From the NCBI RefSeq assembly GCF_019703515.2, contig NC_059374.1, positions 16,032,245-16,096,244 on the forward strand: DNA of 64,000 bases, in the 5' to 3' direction. Origin of the DNA: Myxocyprinus asiaticus (taxonomy: Eukaryota > Chordata > Actinopteri > Cypriniformes > Catostomidae). Within the stretch, counting starts at the first letter, position 1. Each line of letters opens with the position of its first letter. Under the pieces are notes generated by a model. The model was not told the DNA's origin. It worked only from the letters and a program-made list of their open reading frames with translations, and made no database searches. Below, piece after piece: positions 21,553 to 32,022 of the stretch. Position numbers and translations under genes: made by a program.

Positions 21553-22726
21553 TGTGGTGGGGCAGAGGGCGGGGCCTGGCCATGATGCTGCACACCCGGC
21601 CCCTAATCAGGCTGATCAAGCCTGAGAGGGATAAAGGCGACTGAAGGCGAGAGAGAGAGAGAACTACAGGCAGCTGCCCTGTATGTGATTATGTTGGTCT
21701 TTTTATTTAAACCATTAAATATTATTTATATTGTTAAGCCAGTTCTCGCCTCCTCCTTTCCCTTTTACCTCATTACACTGGTGCCGCAACCCGGGAAGGA
21801 GGAGGGATGCACCGTAATAGAGTCCTCTCCACTACCATCCACCGAAATCGGAGCAGCCACAGCCATCTGCCGGGGGATGGAGGAGCCCGGCCGCCTAAGA
21901 GCAGAAGAACAGCCGCCGACCGCGTGGGGAGGAGGGGCTCCTAGTCGACCACCTGGAGTGGTCAGGGCCACTGCCAGGGGTGGAAGAGACCCCTACCAGC
22001 CGCTAAAATTCAGCGGGGTCGAGAGGACCTCTGGCCGCGAACGGGGAGGGGCTCCTGGCTGACTGCCTGGAGTGGGAGAACCGCTGCCATTGGCGGGGGA
22101 GACCCCTTCCGTCCACCGAAAATGTGGCATGGCGTTCCATTCGCCAGGGGCCGGAGGACTGCCTCCGATCCGCCTGGGGAGGCGTGGCTGTCGTCCACTA
22201 GAGGGTGGAGGAGTGGCCGAGGACCAAGCTACGGCGTATCAGAGAACCGGCGAGTACATTTTTTTTTTCTCTCTCTCCTCTCTCTCTCCCACTCTCGATC
22301 TGTGTTGGCCTTTCCCTCTCTTTTTAAATATTATTGTTGTTGTTGTTGTTGTGTTTCCCACCCCTTGTCCCCTCCCAGATCCAGAAAGGCGGGGATGACC
22401 TGCCGGCAGATGGGGCCAGAAGGGCATGCCCCTGGAAAGGGAGGTGGGGGGGGGTGGTACGTCCTGCCGGGGGCTCACCGGCCTGAAAGAACAAGGGAGG
22501 AATGTGGCAGGGCGGAGGGTGGGGCCAGACTGTGATGCTGCACACCCGGCCCCTAATCAGGCTGATCAAACCCGAGAGGGATAAAGGCGACCGAAAGCGG
22601 AGAGAGAGAGGACTACTGGCAGCTGCCCTGTATGTGTTTATGTAGGTCTTTTTGTTTAAACCATTAAATATTATTTATATTATGAAGCCGGTTCTCACCT
22701 CCTCCTTTCCCTTTTACCTTGTTACA
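21553..22726 (+). mobile_element. Short LTR retroelement (TRIM-like), tRNA-Phe primed
   Basis: Two direct repeats of about 225 bp (21553-21777 and 22503-22726) begin TGTGG and end TTACA. They look roughly 90 percent identical by eye. The 5' repeat is followed by TGGTGCCGCAACCCGGG (21779-21795), which with one mismatch complements the 3' end of vertebrate tRNA-Phe. A purine run AACAAGGGAGGAA ends just before the 3' repeat as the polypurine tract. The 725-bp interior is GC-rich leader-like DNA ending in a pyrimidine tract, (TTG)n and CCCTCCCAG. There is no gag or pol, so it needs a helper. No matching 4-5 bp target duplication was found. Confidence 0.88.
21779..21795 (+). other. Primer binding site (tRNA-Phe)
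   Basis: One base after the 5' LTR. The sequence pairs with the CCA end, acceptor stem (GCCGAAA partner strand) and T-arm edge of tRNA-Phe, apart from a C in place of A. The same site is perfect in the related element at 30445-30461. Confidence 0.8.
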
Positions 22727-22760
22727 CTATTGTATACAACAAATTCTCAAAGTTCTCTAA

Positions 22761-22782
22761 TAATAATAATAATAATAATAAT
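22761..22782. repeat. (TAA)n microsatellite
   Basis: Seven or so AAT/TAA units inside the hAT element. Confidence 0.9.
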
Positions 22783-22913
22783 ACTGTATCATATTATAAT
22801 GACAATCTGGACAACAATAAATAATTGTTGGGTTATACTATTAATATATACTGTAACTGTAACTGAATTTCAAAATGTTACTGGGTGAAGTAGTAGGTTT
22901 TGCACACCCTGTT

Positions 22914-22938
22914 CACACACACACACACACACACACAC
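22914..22938. repeat. (CA)n microsatellite
   Basis: A run of CA units; a second short (CA)n lies at about 23243-23262. Confidence 0.95.
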
Positions 22939-23597
22939 AAACGTACACATGTTGGTGCAGCTATCATTATGAGGACTCTCCATAGACATAATGATTTTTA
23001 TACTGTACAAACTATAGATTCTATCCCTGAACCCTAAATCTAACCCTCACAAAAAACTTTCTGCATTTGTACATTTTCAATAAAACATTGTTTAGTATGT
23101 TTTTTAAGCGATTTAAATTATGGGGACACTAGAAATGTCCTCATAAACCACATTTATAGCATAATACCCTTGTAATTACCAGTTTGTAACCTAATAAAAA
23201 GTCCTCGTAAACCACTTAAACCTGCCCACCCACCCACTCACCCACACACACACACACACACAAAAGTGTTTTGTAAACATATATATATAGGTAAATGTTG
23301 TTTTTTTTTTTTTATCACTGTATTAATTATCTTTAACTAGATTATTATTTCATTAAACATTTTGAATGTACTTGGCTACAATGGCTGATAGGAAGAATTT
23401 AAAATTATGATTAAAAATGTCATTTTTTTAGCAACATTTTTCTAAATGGGGCCCCGGGTTAGTTGGTTGCTTGGGGCCTCAGAAATCGCAAACCTGCTAC
23501 TGTTTATATACATAATACAGTTCTGTTCTTCATACACCATATGTTAAGGAAGAGACAAAAATTCAGCCTGGTCTCATGAAATTTACATGAGCATTGC

Positions 23598-24461
23598 CAG
23601 GGTTGGGGAGTAATGAAATACAAGTAACGGGAATACGTATTTAAAATACAAAATATAAGTAACTGTATTCCACTATAGTTACAATTTAAATCATTGGTAT
23701 TTAGAATACAGTTACATTCAAAAAGTTTTTTGATTACTGAAGAGATTACTTTACATTTTATTGTCATTTGTTTCATTTAATATTTAGTCCTTTCAGATGG
23801 AAAACATTTATACATATAAATGATATGATCCAAAGTGCATTTGAACAGTGGTGAAACATTTTCTTATGATATGTTACATTCATAGAGCACACAGAGGAGT
23901 AAGTTTGAAGTAAGTTTGGAGCAGAAGAAATAGAAATAAACCTTGTGTAAATTTTCAGCTTTATGATAAGCTAAAATGCTATTTCTAGCCATTTTACATA
24001 CACATTACCAGGCACGATAAAACATGTTATCAAGAAAATTCACGTTGGATCATAATTTCTTTTTTTTGTTTGTTTGTTTCTAGTAAGACCTTTGATATTA
24101 AGGCAAAGAATGTATTCTTGACAATAATTCTTGTATTGCTTTCCTGTAAAAATATCTAAAAATCCTTAAAAAAAAAAAAAAAAATTTGATTGATCTTGTT
24201 TTAGAAACAACACTGCATAAGATATTTAGGTTTTTCAGAGAATGTATTTTTAATATTTGTATTTTGTCTTACTGTACTGGCAGAGTTTTTATAGTCAAAA
24301 CAAGTGAAAAAATCTACCAGTTCTGAAGAAGTAATCCAAAGTATTTAGAAAATGTTACTGACCTTGAGTAATCTAATGAAATACATTACAAATTACATTT
24401 TACAGCATGTATTCTACAATCTGTAGTGGAATACATTTCAAAAATAACCCTCCCAACCCTG
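23598..24461 (+). mobile_element. hAT-type MITE, copy 2 of 3, perfect target duplication
   Basis: AGCATTGC at 23590-23597 and 24462-24469 is an exact 8-bp duplication. The ends CAGGGTTGGGGAGTAATG and CCCTCCCAACCCTG are inverted repeats. The 864-bp body aligns over its length with copies at 5934 and 62506 and has no transposase. Confidence 0.93.
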
Positions 24462-24479
24462 AGCATTGCAACGTTTTTG

Positions 24480-24960
24480 CAAAACTAAAATTATGTGCAT
24501 CATAACACATTTGGCTGCACTTTTCATGTGAAATGCAGGGGGCGCCAAAACCGAGCAAAATGAGGTTGTAATCATACAAGGTTTTAAAGGTGAATTTTAG
24601 ATGGAGGTTTTAATAAAACGTACCTCCCTAACCTAAAACTTTACCATAAACTTAACCAATAGTGTCCGAAAAGAGAAATAAGAGTTTAACAAAATAGACA
24701 TCCTTACCCTTAACCAACACCTAACCTTAACCGATAGTGTTTTAAAATGCAGACGTGAAATGAAAAGTAAATTTTCTGAAGTAACCACGTTAATTCGTGT
24801 CACTTCTATGTCTCTGTCATGTCATGTGTCAGCTTGAGTTCTTGTCTGGTTTTGAACCGCAGTCCTCCGAATCCAAAGTCCAGTGCTCTGAGGTGTGTTA
24901 CCACGCAAGCTAATCATATCGGAATAAGTGTATATATGTAGGTGGGTCTCTAATACAAGC
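24480..24960 (+). repeat. Dispersed repeat R2
   Basis: Contains repeated CCTAACCT/CCTTAACC stretches and ends in GTGGGTCTCTAATACAAGCG. That last block recurs as GTGGGTCTCTTGTACAAGCG at about 28405. This suggests an unclassified interspersed repeat. Confidence 0.45.
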
Positions 24961-25239
24961 GTTAAAATTTATAATTTTTCAAAAGATACGTTAGAGTAAA
25001 AGTGTCTCGATATCATAACATAGCAGGGTCTGAGTAACAGAGAGAGAAAAAAAAAACGTTATACTTTATAAAGTCATAATCAACCATTGAAGTCATGATA
25101 TGAGTGAAAGTGAATAAAACACACTGTTGTTGTAGTGCTTCTAGTGTTCATTTCACCTGGAAACTACAGGAGATTGCACCTGGAGACACGTATAACACAC
25201 AAAAACACACTATGAGACCAGGTTGCAAAACTTCCATTT

Positions 25240-25410
25240 TAAGTTTTTAGATGCAATTTGACTGACATCTCGCTCGTTAGAGCCTGTATCAGGGATAGCA
25301 ACAGATTTTTGTTTCTCTGGAGGAGGCACTGTTTTGTATTGAAAAATGGCAGCCAACTTGATTGTGGTAACTCAGTATTCGTCTCCTGTGGATGTTTCCT
25401 GTCACTATGG
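25240..25410 (+). repeat. Dispersed repeat R3, copy 2
   Basis: Parallels 7780-7930 in the order GCAACAGATT, GTATTGAAAAATGGC, GCCAACTTGATTGTG and CTCCTGTGGATG. No coding potential. Confidence 0.5.
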
Positions 25411-25720
25411 TCATCAAAAGATATATTCTTGCACATTTCTGAGTAGCGGTGAGGTAGCTTTACTAGTTTTTGAATCAAGTAGCTTTTCAGTAGTGAAGCT
25501 ATTTTATTGATTATGTAGCAGGGTATCATTAACAAAAAACAAACAAATGCTGCATTTTGCATCAAAACGTGTATCCTGTGTTTACTGTCTGTGATTTTGA
25601 AACAGAACTAAAGATGTCTGATTCACAAATGAATCCCTCTTTTGAGTCTGTACTTTTTTTTACTTTTTTTTTTTTTTTTACAATTAACTGGTCACAAGTG
25701 ATAGCAAAATTATTGTGACC

Positions 25721-26463
25721 CAGAGGTGCACAACACAATGAAATATACAAAGCAAACAAAAGTTCACAACAAAACAAGCAATCAAGCCACAACACAAATA
25801 AATAAATTTACAACACAAAGAAATAAAGACAAAACACAAAATAATTAAGTCACAACACAAATAAATTAAGCCACAACACAAATAAATTAAGCCACAACAC
25901 AAAGAAATTTAGCCACAACATATTGAGCCACAACATAACTAATTTAAGCCACAACACAAATAAATTCAGCCACAACATAACGAAATTAAGCCACAACACA
26001 AATAAATTCATACACAACACAACAAAATTAAGCCACAACGCAACAGAAATGCTCCTGGCCACTAGGGTGCAATGTTGAACTGGCAAATAATGTTTCAAGT
26101 TTAAAACTTCATTGGCAGTATTACATGCTTACATGAGGAGGACAGGACATGACAAGACATTTCCAATGTGAGTAAAGTAGATTTATGTTTTGATTATGTT
26201 ATGATTTTAATTTAACTAAATACATTTTGGCAAAGACATCTGTGCATTGTGAAACTGAGTATTTTAATTAACTTGCTATGTTAATTATGTTGTGTCCAGG
26301 CAACATAACATAATTTGTCTTACAGTGTCAAAGTAAAACATCCTAATCATGAGTCCTTTCTTAATCTTTGTGTTGTAGCTTAATTCCATTGTGGTGTGGC
26401 TTAATTTCTTTGTGTTGTGAACTTTTGTTTGCTTAGTAAATTTAGTTGGAGTGTGCAGCTCTG
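25721..26463. mobile_element. Foldback element with internally repeated arms
   Basis: The left end CAGAGGTGCACAACACAA and right end, read backwards, CAGAGCTGCACACTCCAA are inverted. Inside them AAGCAAACAAAAGTTCACAA occurs at the left and its reverse complement at the right (about 26410-26432). The left arm is extended by a tandem array (25760-26045), and the right arm has a few inverted units with CTTAAT and TGTGTTGT. This is the structure of a foldback (FB/TIR-repeat) element. No transposase and no clear target duplication. Confidence 0.75.
25760..26045. repeat. Tandem array of about 20-bp units
   Basis: Units of the form AGCCACAACACAAATAAATT repeat about a dozen times with variation. The long leucine- and tryptophan-rich frame on the other strand (LWLNLFVLWLN) is only a translation of this array. 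Confidence 0.92.
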
Positions 26464-26645
26464 GACCACTGTACAAAATGGTCTGAATCGGTTAGCTATT
26501 CAATCTGAATGACTGCTCAAACATGCACTGAATCATTTGGAGTGGTTTCTCACTCGCCAACATGCTAATTGAATACTTGGAGAACAAAGAGAACGCTGTT
26601 TGCAGTGGATTTTTATCTACAGTTGATGGTAACCAAACCTGAAAA

Positions 26646-27068
26646 CCTTTTTTTCCCCCCAATTTGGAATGCCCAATTCCCAATGCGCTCTAAGTCCTCG
26701 TGGTGGCAAAGTGACTCAGTCCGGGTGGCAGAGGATGAATCTCAGTTGCCTCCGTGTCTGAGACCATCAATCCGCACATTTTATCACGTGGCTTGTTGAG
26801 CGCGTTACCGCGGAGACATAGCGCGTGTGGAGGCTTCATGCTATCCTCCGCGGCATCCATGCACAACTCACCATGTGCCTCACTGAGAGCGAGAACCACA
26901 TTATAGCGACCACAAGGAGGTTACCCCATGTGACTCTACCCTCCCTAGCAACCAGGCTAATTTGGTTGCTTAGGAGACCTGGCTGGAGTCACTCAGCATG
27001 CCCTGGATTCGAACTCGTGACTCCAGGGGTGGTAGTCAGTGTCTTTACTCGCTGAGATACCCAGGCCC
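26646..27068 (-). mobile_element. tRNA-derived SINE, copy 2
   Basis: On the complementary strand the element starts GGGGGCCTGGGTATCTCAGC (A-box region) and has B box GAGTTCGAATCC (plus-strand 27005-27016). It ends with CCAATTCCCAATTTGG-like body sequence and an A-rich run. CCTGAAAA at 26638-26645 and 27069-27076 flanks it. It is the same family as 11318-11761 and less decayed in its tRNA head. Confidence 0.9.
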
Positions 27069-27076
27069 CCTGAAAA

Positions 27077-27551
27077 TGCCTCCTATAATTTTTAAACAAT
27101 AATAAAGTTCTTTATTAAGTTTAACATGTGTGCAGCTTGTGAACGACTACTGCAGATAAAAAATATTTTCCAGCCAAAAGATTATCAAAACACTTAGTAG
27201 CCTGCATGAAAAAACATTAAAAAGTACATGATGATGTACCATTTTTGGACATGTACCACTACCTTGAAGCACAATGTGAATACAATGGTACATGAATATG
27301 GAAATTGTATATCAAGGTACCATAGTATCATACCATCAGATATTGAAGTGTTATCACCCAGTTGTGCTCAAACACACAATGAATTTGGCCTCTGAACAGA
27401 AGCTTCCAGTACTCAGCTTAGTTAGCTAAATTTGTTTTGAGTAGCTTGCCCAACACTGCCTATTTTAGTTCCCATAACCCAACCCTTAATCCTAACCACT
27501 TCTCAACAATATAAAAGACATAACAAGCATATAAACTAAACTACAGTTAAA

Positions 27552-27553
<2 letters not shown>
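27077..27553. other. Noncoding DNA, nothing recognised
   Basis: No motif or repeat end was recognised. Confidence 0.5.

Positions 27554-27620
<67 letters not shown>
27554..27620. repeat. (AT)n microsatellite
   Basis: More than 30 TA units on the left of the Tc1 remnant. Confidence 0.97.
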
Positions 27621-27622
<2 letters not shown>

Positions 27623-27689
27623 ATGGTTATTTATATCTTCAGCTTTAGTGTGTCAATAGGAAATATACATTTTAGACTCCCAAACATTC

Positions 27690-28092
27690 CTTTTGCAAAT
27701 ATAATAGAACAGAAATGAAGGACAGGGAACCCTGCAACAGATGGCATGATCCCAACACAGCCCCCCACTGAACATCGTGTCAGTCTGGGATTACATGAAC
27801 AGATGGAAGAAATGGAGACAGCTTAAATAGATAGAAGAACTTTTGCAAATTCTCCAACATGCTTGGAACACCCTATCTGCCAACAACCAAGAAAAACTGT
27901 GACCAGGTGTACCTTTGATAATTGGTGCTGTTTTGAAGGCAAAGGTGGTCACACCAAATATTGATTTAGCTTTTTTTATGTTTACTGCACCTTGTATGAC
28001 GTTAATTGATGAATAAAAACTATTCATATAAATTATTTTTGAAGACATCCACACTATGCAACAGTTTTCACAAGAGCCTAAAACTTTTGCAC

Positions 28093-28098
<6 letters not shown>
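27690..28098 (+). mobile_element. Tc1-like 3' remnant between (AT)n tracts
   Basis: A short frame reads VWDYMNRWKKW and EELLQILQHAWN in the style of the end of a Tc1 transposase, followed by an AT-rich 3' region ending AAACTTTTGCACAGTACT, a typical Tc1-like terminus. Stops interrupt the coding part. The DDE residues are not in the retained piece. (AT)n on both sides fits insertion at TA dinucleotides. Confidence 0.65.

Positions 28099-28100
<2 letters not shown>

Positions 28101-28157
<57 letters not shown>
28101..28157. repeat. (AT)n microsatellite
   Basis: About 28 TA units directly after the Tc1 terminus. Confidence 0.97.
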
Positions 28158-28158
<1 letters not shown>

Positions 28159-28740
28159 CTAATTAAACAATAACCACTGTGAATAAATGTTGCTAAGTTC
28201 AAATAAACTGAAAACCATACCCCGACATCCCTATCATTTAATGATGACAAAACTGTAACCCATGAAATAATTTCATGATGATAAAATTCTGATGCCTTTC
28301 CTGTCTGTCTATTGATGCCAAAGCTTTCTCATTGAAAGTAATGCACTTGCTGGCAGTGTCGCAAGGCAGACGCTAGGTGCTTTTGGCGTCTACATATTGA
28401 CGCGTGGGTCTCTTGTACAAGCGTCAGTATTTGAGTCCTTGAAAGTGAGAACGGCTGTCTCACCATTCCTGCTGTCTAGCTGCAACCCATAATAACATAG
28501 TCCAGAGAGAGCTTGCTGTTTAAAAGCAGTCACTTAAACAGCATAAACAAAATACGCTGCCTCTGTTGATGGTGGTTTACTTCAAATCGGCAGTTGATAA
28601 TATGTCGACAGTCGTATATATATTTTTTGTTGTCGAAAATAGCTTACATCAAACAGGTTAATCTCTTTGTTGACAGCCACAATACACCTAAGCATTGCTA
28701 TAGTTATCTGTAATTGTGTCTGCAATCACACCCTATCCAA
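28158..28740. other. Noncoding DNA with a piece of repeat R2
   Basis: The block near 28405 matches the end of R2. Otherwise nothing is recognised. Confidence 0.45.
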
Positions 28741-29823
28741 TATATAAAGCACTATTTTGGGTGTTTGCCATTTTGTATTAGTGTCCGAATTTGTTCCCTA
28801 CATCTTGTTCCCTATATTTGTTCACTCATTCTTACCCAAAATGCCTTCTAATTTCGAATGTATACAGCCGATGTTCACTCATTGCCACTATCTTGCCCAT
28901 AATACAACATGGGAAGGACTGACGTGCAGGGAGAGAGCAATAGCGGGAGAGAGAGAGAGAGAGAGTGAGTGGGTGAGCAAGAAAGCGAGGGAACGCAACA
29001 TATGCCAGTTTATAGTTTTTTGTTTTATTTCATGCTGGCTGTTTTACATTTTGACATATCAAAACTTGATTAAAAATAACATAATAAATTATAGCAATCC
29101 AAAATCATACATATACATTGAACAATTGATTATATATTTATATAGATTAAATATTTGATATGTTTTTATTTTATTTTATTATTATTATTATTTTGCAATT
29201 AAAATGCTGAAATGCTGAAAATTATTTCTTTCATTCTTTCATCTTTCATTCAGAAGAGCGCACAGTGGAAATTATTCAAATATTCGGTTCCACATTTACG
29301 TATATATATATCAGTGGATGTTGTTTTTAATAACTTTAGTACTGTATTACAGTCACATGAGAGCGCTGTGTGCACCTGTCATGTCTTCTTGGCAATCAGA
29401 AATGCTGCTGAGTTTGGATGGGAGAGTGTCAAGATGGTAAAAAAAATTATTAAAATAAATACAGTAATTTATGCTTGTACAAATATTTGTATTCTTGTTG
29501 GCAGTTTTTAGCATTGTTAATATTTGAATCATTATGAAAATACATATATTAATGGATTAAACATGACAAACAGAATAAAGATTTATTGTGTACCATTTAA
29601 TATGAATTACAAGTATTATTGCTGTTATTATGATTATTATTATCCTACATGTAAGATAAAAAGTACATATGTGACGAAGTTGTTTCTGCGTCATCTCCAG
29701 TGCTCTCTCTGATGCTCCGTGTATATGTCAGCGTTCAAATTCACTCACTCATTTCATTCACTCCTTGCCTGATATAGGGCACTCACAGACATCCACTATA
29801 TAGGAAATTGTGAATGAGTGAAT
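28741..29823. mobile_element. Possible MITE, host of an LTR insertion
   Basis: Both ends carry related inverted text: GTGTCCGAATTTGTTC with TTCACTCATTC at the left, and AATTGTGAATGAGTGAATG at the right, next to CACTATATAGGAAATT. The LTR at 29824 starts exactly after the right block. The match is loose, so this is tentative. Confidence 0.35.
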
Positions 29824-29945
29824 GTGACGAGGAGGAGGGTGGGGCCCCCAGTCGGGCTAAGCAGCCGAAAAGAGAGATAAGGCAGAGCCAGATGCGGCAG
29901 TTCGGGAGAGAGAGAGTCACATGCAGCTGCCGTGTGTGTTTGTGT

Positions 29946-30353
29946 TGTGGCAGGATAAACGAGGCACAGTCCCACAAAGGGGGTGTTTTATTGTGACAAT
30001 AGATAAAAGAGTAACTTAATGGTGCATGGTGTCTTCGGTGCAAGGGGCGGTGTGAGCGTGCCGGGGTGTCTGTGTTCGTGAGTCCTGTGTTTAGTGAAGC
30101 TTCCGCGGAATGCATGCGGTGATCGGCGCTCACTCGTTGCTGGAGTCTGGAATTGAGAGAGAGAGAGAGAGAGAGAGAGGATTTGTTACATGCCTTGGAG
30201 TTGAAGCTCACCGTCTTCCTCTTCCTCTGGCATTTAAATCCCCTCCAGCTGATTGTTCGCAGATGACGCCGATCAGTGTCTGCATTCCATGGTTAATTGG
30301 CAAATGAGCTCCAATTCCAGGGCGACGCTGAAATGCACAGGATACTCACCACA
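29946..30353 (-). mobile_element. Solo LTR nested in an LTR
   Basis: This 408-bp insert is flanked by GTGT (29942-29945 and 30354-30357). On the complementary strand it starts TGTGGTGAGT and ends CTGCCACA, and has a GGATTTAAATGCC promoter-like stretch and AATAAAACACC about 45 bases before its end. These are the TG...CA ends, TATA-like site and poly(A) signal of an LTR. No interior or second LTR is present, so it is a solo LTR left by recombination. A (GA)n tract lies at 30150-30179. Confidence 0.85.
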
Positions 30354-30444
30354 GTGTTTATGTCTTTTTAAGTTTTCATTAAACATTATTTTGACTGTTC
30401 AGCCTGTTCCCACCTCCTCCTTGCCCATTTTAACCATGTTACAT

Positions 30445-30461
30445 TGGTGCCGAAACCCGGG
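30445..30461 (+). other. Primer binding site (tRNA-Phe)
   Basis: Seventeen bases fully complementary to the 3' end of vertebrate tRNA-Phe, one base after the LTR. Confidence 0.85.
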
Positions 30462-30850
30462 TAGGAGGAAGAATGTGCTGTCGTGGAGACCTCGCCACTG
30501 CCGTCTGCCCAAAGGAGCAGCCGCGGCTGTCCACGAGGGGAGGAGGGGCTCGCTGCCGGCCGCCAGAACACGGAGGGGTGTTCCATCTGCCAGGGGTTGG
30601 AGGATTCGCTCTGGTCCGCCCGGGGAGGAGTGGCTGTCATCCGCCAGAGGGTGGAGGAGTGGTCGAGGACCAGGCGATGGCGTGTCTGGGAACCAGCGAG
30701 CAATTTTTTTTCTCTCTCTACTCTCTCTCTCTCTCACTGTCGCTCCGCCTTGGTCTTTCCCTCTTCCCTTTTCCCTCCCCTTGTCTCCCTCCCAGGTCTC
30801 GAAAGGAGGGAAAAGACTGCCAGCAGGCATGGCCAGAAAGTCTTGCCACA

Positions 30851-31325
30851 CTCTTTCCCCTCTTCAAGTGTCATATCTATGAAGGGCTGTTACATTCTGT
30901 CAACATCTGCCAGTACTCTCTTTCAAACCCTTTCCTCATCTCCTCCCTTCCCTCCTGCAGTTATGTTTCATTCTGCATGAAATGTAGATGATAATTTCAT
31001 ATGAAATTGCAAAATGAGGGCCTCTGTATTTTGAAAGATTTATGATTTCTCAAATTATCCTGGTTAATAATTCAGAATTTGTATAAGCTGACTCTGGAAG
31101 GCAGGGAATGCAAATCTCTCTGCAGTTCTGGACCAGTCTGCTGAAATAGGGTCCCAGAATTGCATCACTGCACTGACAGGCAGTGTTTTGCAGGTTAAAA
31201 AGGCTTCAGCATAATGAACTAGCCAAGGGACTTAAAATCCAAAAGGCTGACCTGGCTTATTCAAGTGTGGATGCAAATGTACACACACATTAACATGCAG
31301 AAACCCACTTGCTCTTTTTCCTTCG
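30851..31325. other. Unique noncoding DNA, possible regulatory sequence
   Basis: No repeat signature. It has a perfect octamer ATGCAAAT at about 31109 and a moderate GC texture unlike the adjacent repeats. Possible conserved element; inference only. Confidence 0.35.
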
Positions 31326-31331
31326 GAGTGC

Positions 31332-31620
31332 CTTCCCAGGGGTGCAACTACACATTTCCGAGTATGCAAAACAAAATGTTGAAAATGTTGAAGCGAAAAA
31401 AAATGTGCCCCATGTATCTGTCAAGCGAGGGGGGTTGCCATCCATTATAAGCGTCGAGTGTGGGGGGGGGGGTTGATGTTGTAGGGGTCGAGGAGGCGAT
31501 TGCACCACCTTTAGTGAGCCGCTGGTGCCCCCCTTTACATGGCGCACCTATGCATTGCATACTTTGCATATATGGTTTTTGCGCTTCTGTGCCTTTCCAT
31601 AATACTCTCTCACCCAAAAC
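31332..31620 (+). mobile_element. hAT-type repeat, left part
   Basis: Begins CCAGGGGTGCAACTACAC, a CAGGGG-type hAT terminus, and continues through a G-rich stretch. No right end or target duplication was found. It is followed by a poly(T) run at about 31620-31635. Confidence 0.45.
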
Positions 31621-31899
31621 TTTTTTTTTTTTTTTATCCTTTGAGGGCATGGACTAGCATTTACTGTATGGTTAATTTTCACAGACCAAAGGAGGTGGTA
31701 AAATGTTTCCCTCCCTACCAGTTAGAACAGTTCTTTAAACTTTCAGGGAGCAGTGACAGGGACTGAAATTGATTCATTCACCATCAGTGCTTTATTCATG
31801 CAGAATGGAGGGAACATGGCATATTCTCTCTCACAAATGGAAATTGGACAGAAACATTTATCGACATAAGAGGTGGGTCTTTACAGAACATAAAAGGAA

Positions 31900-31900
<1 letters not shown>

Positions 31901-31966
<66 letters not shown>
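31901..31966. repeat. (AT)n microsatellite
   Basis: Over 30 TA units. Confidence 0.97.
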
Positions 31967-31969
<3 letters not shown>

Positions 31970-31986
31970 AGGGGCTTACTATACAT

Positions 31987-32022
31987 TAAAGTCCTTAGAA
32001 TATTTTTATTCCAAGGACTTTA
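31987..32022. other. Short inverted repeat
   Basis: TAAAGTCCTTAGAAT and ATTCCAAGGACTTTA face each other across a six-base loop with one mismatch. It could be a remnant of a foldback element end next to the (AT)n tract. The rest of 31967-32444 is noncoding and unrecognised. Confidence 0.6.

Larger units (their letters stand above)
20674..23502. mobile_element. Nonautonomous hAT element with perfect 8-bp target duplication
   Basis: TTTATATA at 20666-20673 and 23503-23510 flanks it exactly. The ends CAGTAGCGGTTTTAACC and, reversed, CAGTAGCAGGTTTGCGAT form inverted repeats, and both ends carry GGGGCC-rich subterminal DNA. No hAT transposase motif is visible. An LTR retroelement (21553-22726) is nested in the middle, and the element itself landed beside the right end of the piggyBac host element. 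Confidence 0.92.
29824..30850 (+). mobile_element. Truncated LTR retroelement, tRNA-Phe primed
   Basis: A 5' LTR of about 208 bp (29824-30443 after subtracting the nested insert) begins TGACGAGG and ends TTACA. It is followed by a perfect tRNA-Phe-type site TGGTGCCGAAACCCGGG at 30445-30461. The interior matches the leader of the element at 21779-22502 in order: purine-rich blocks, a TCTCTC pyrimidine tract, and CCCTCCCAG followed by GAAAGG. It breaks off near 30850 and no 3' LTR follows. No gag or pol is present. Confidence 0.82.

Noticed and set aside
22122..22535. A 137-codon frame within the short LTR element
   Set aside because: Composition is driven by GC-rich leader, pyrimidine tract and (TTG)n; no gag motif, and overlapping frames are equally long.
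21548..22731. A 4-5 bp target duplication for the short LTR element
   Set aside because: The flanks AATT/CAATT and CTAT do not match.
25760..26045. Regular short repeats that could suggest a CRISPR array
   Set aside because: Units run head to tail without unique spacers, in a vertebrate genome, inside a foldback element.
28757..29158. A 133-codon frame that could be a small membrane protein
   Set aside because: It lies in a probable MITE, includes (GA)n coding for Glu-Arg repeats, and has no conserved motif.
30253..30991. Three overlapping frames of 165-209 codons
   Set aside because: They cross an LTR boundary, the primer site and a pyrimidine tract; none has a recognisable domain.
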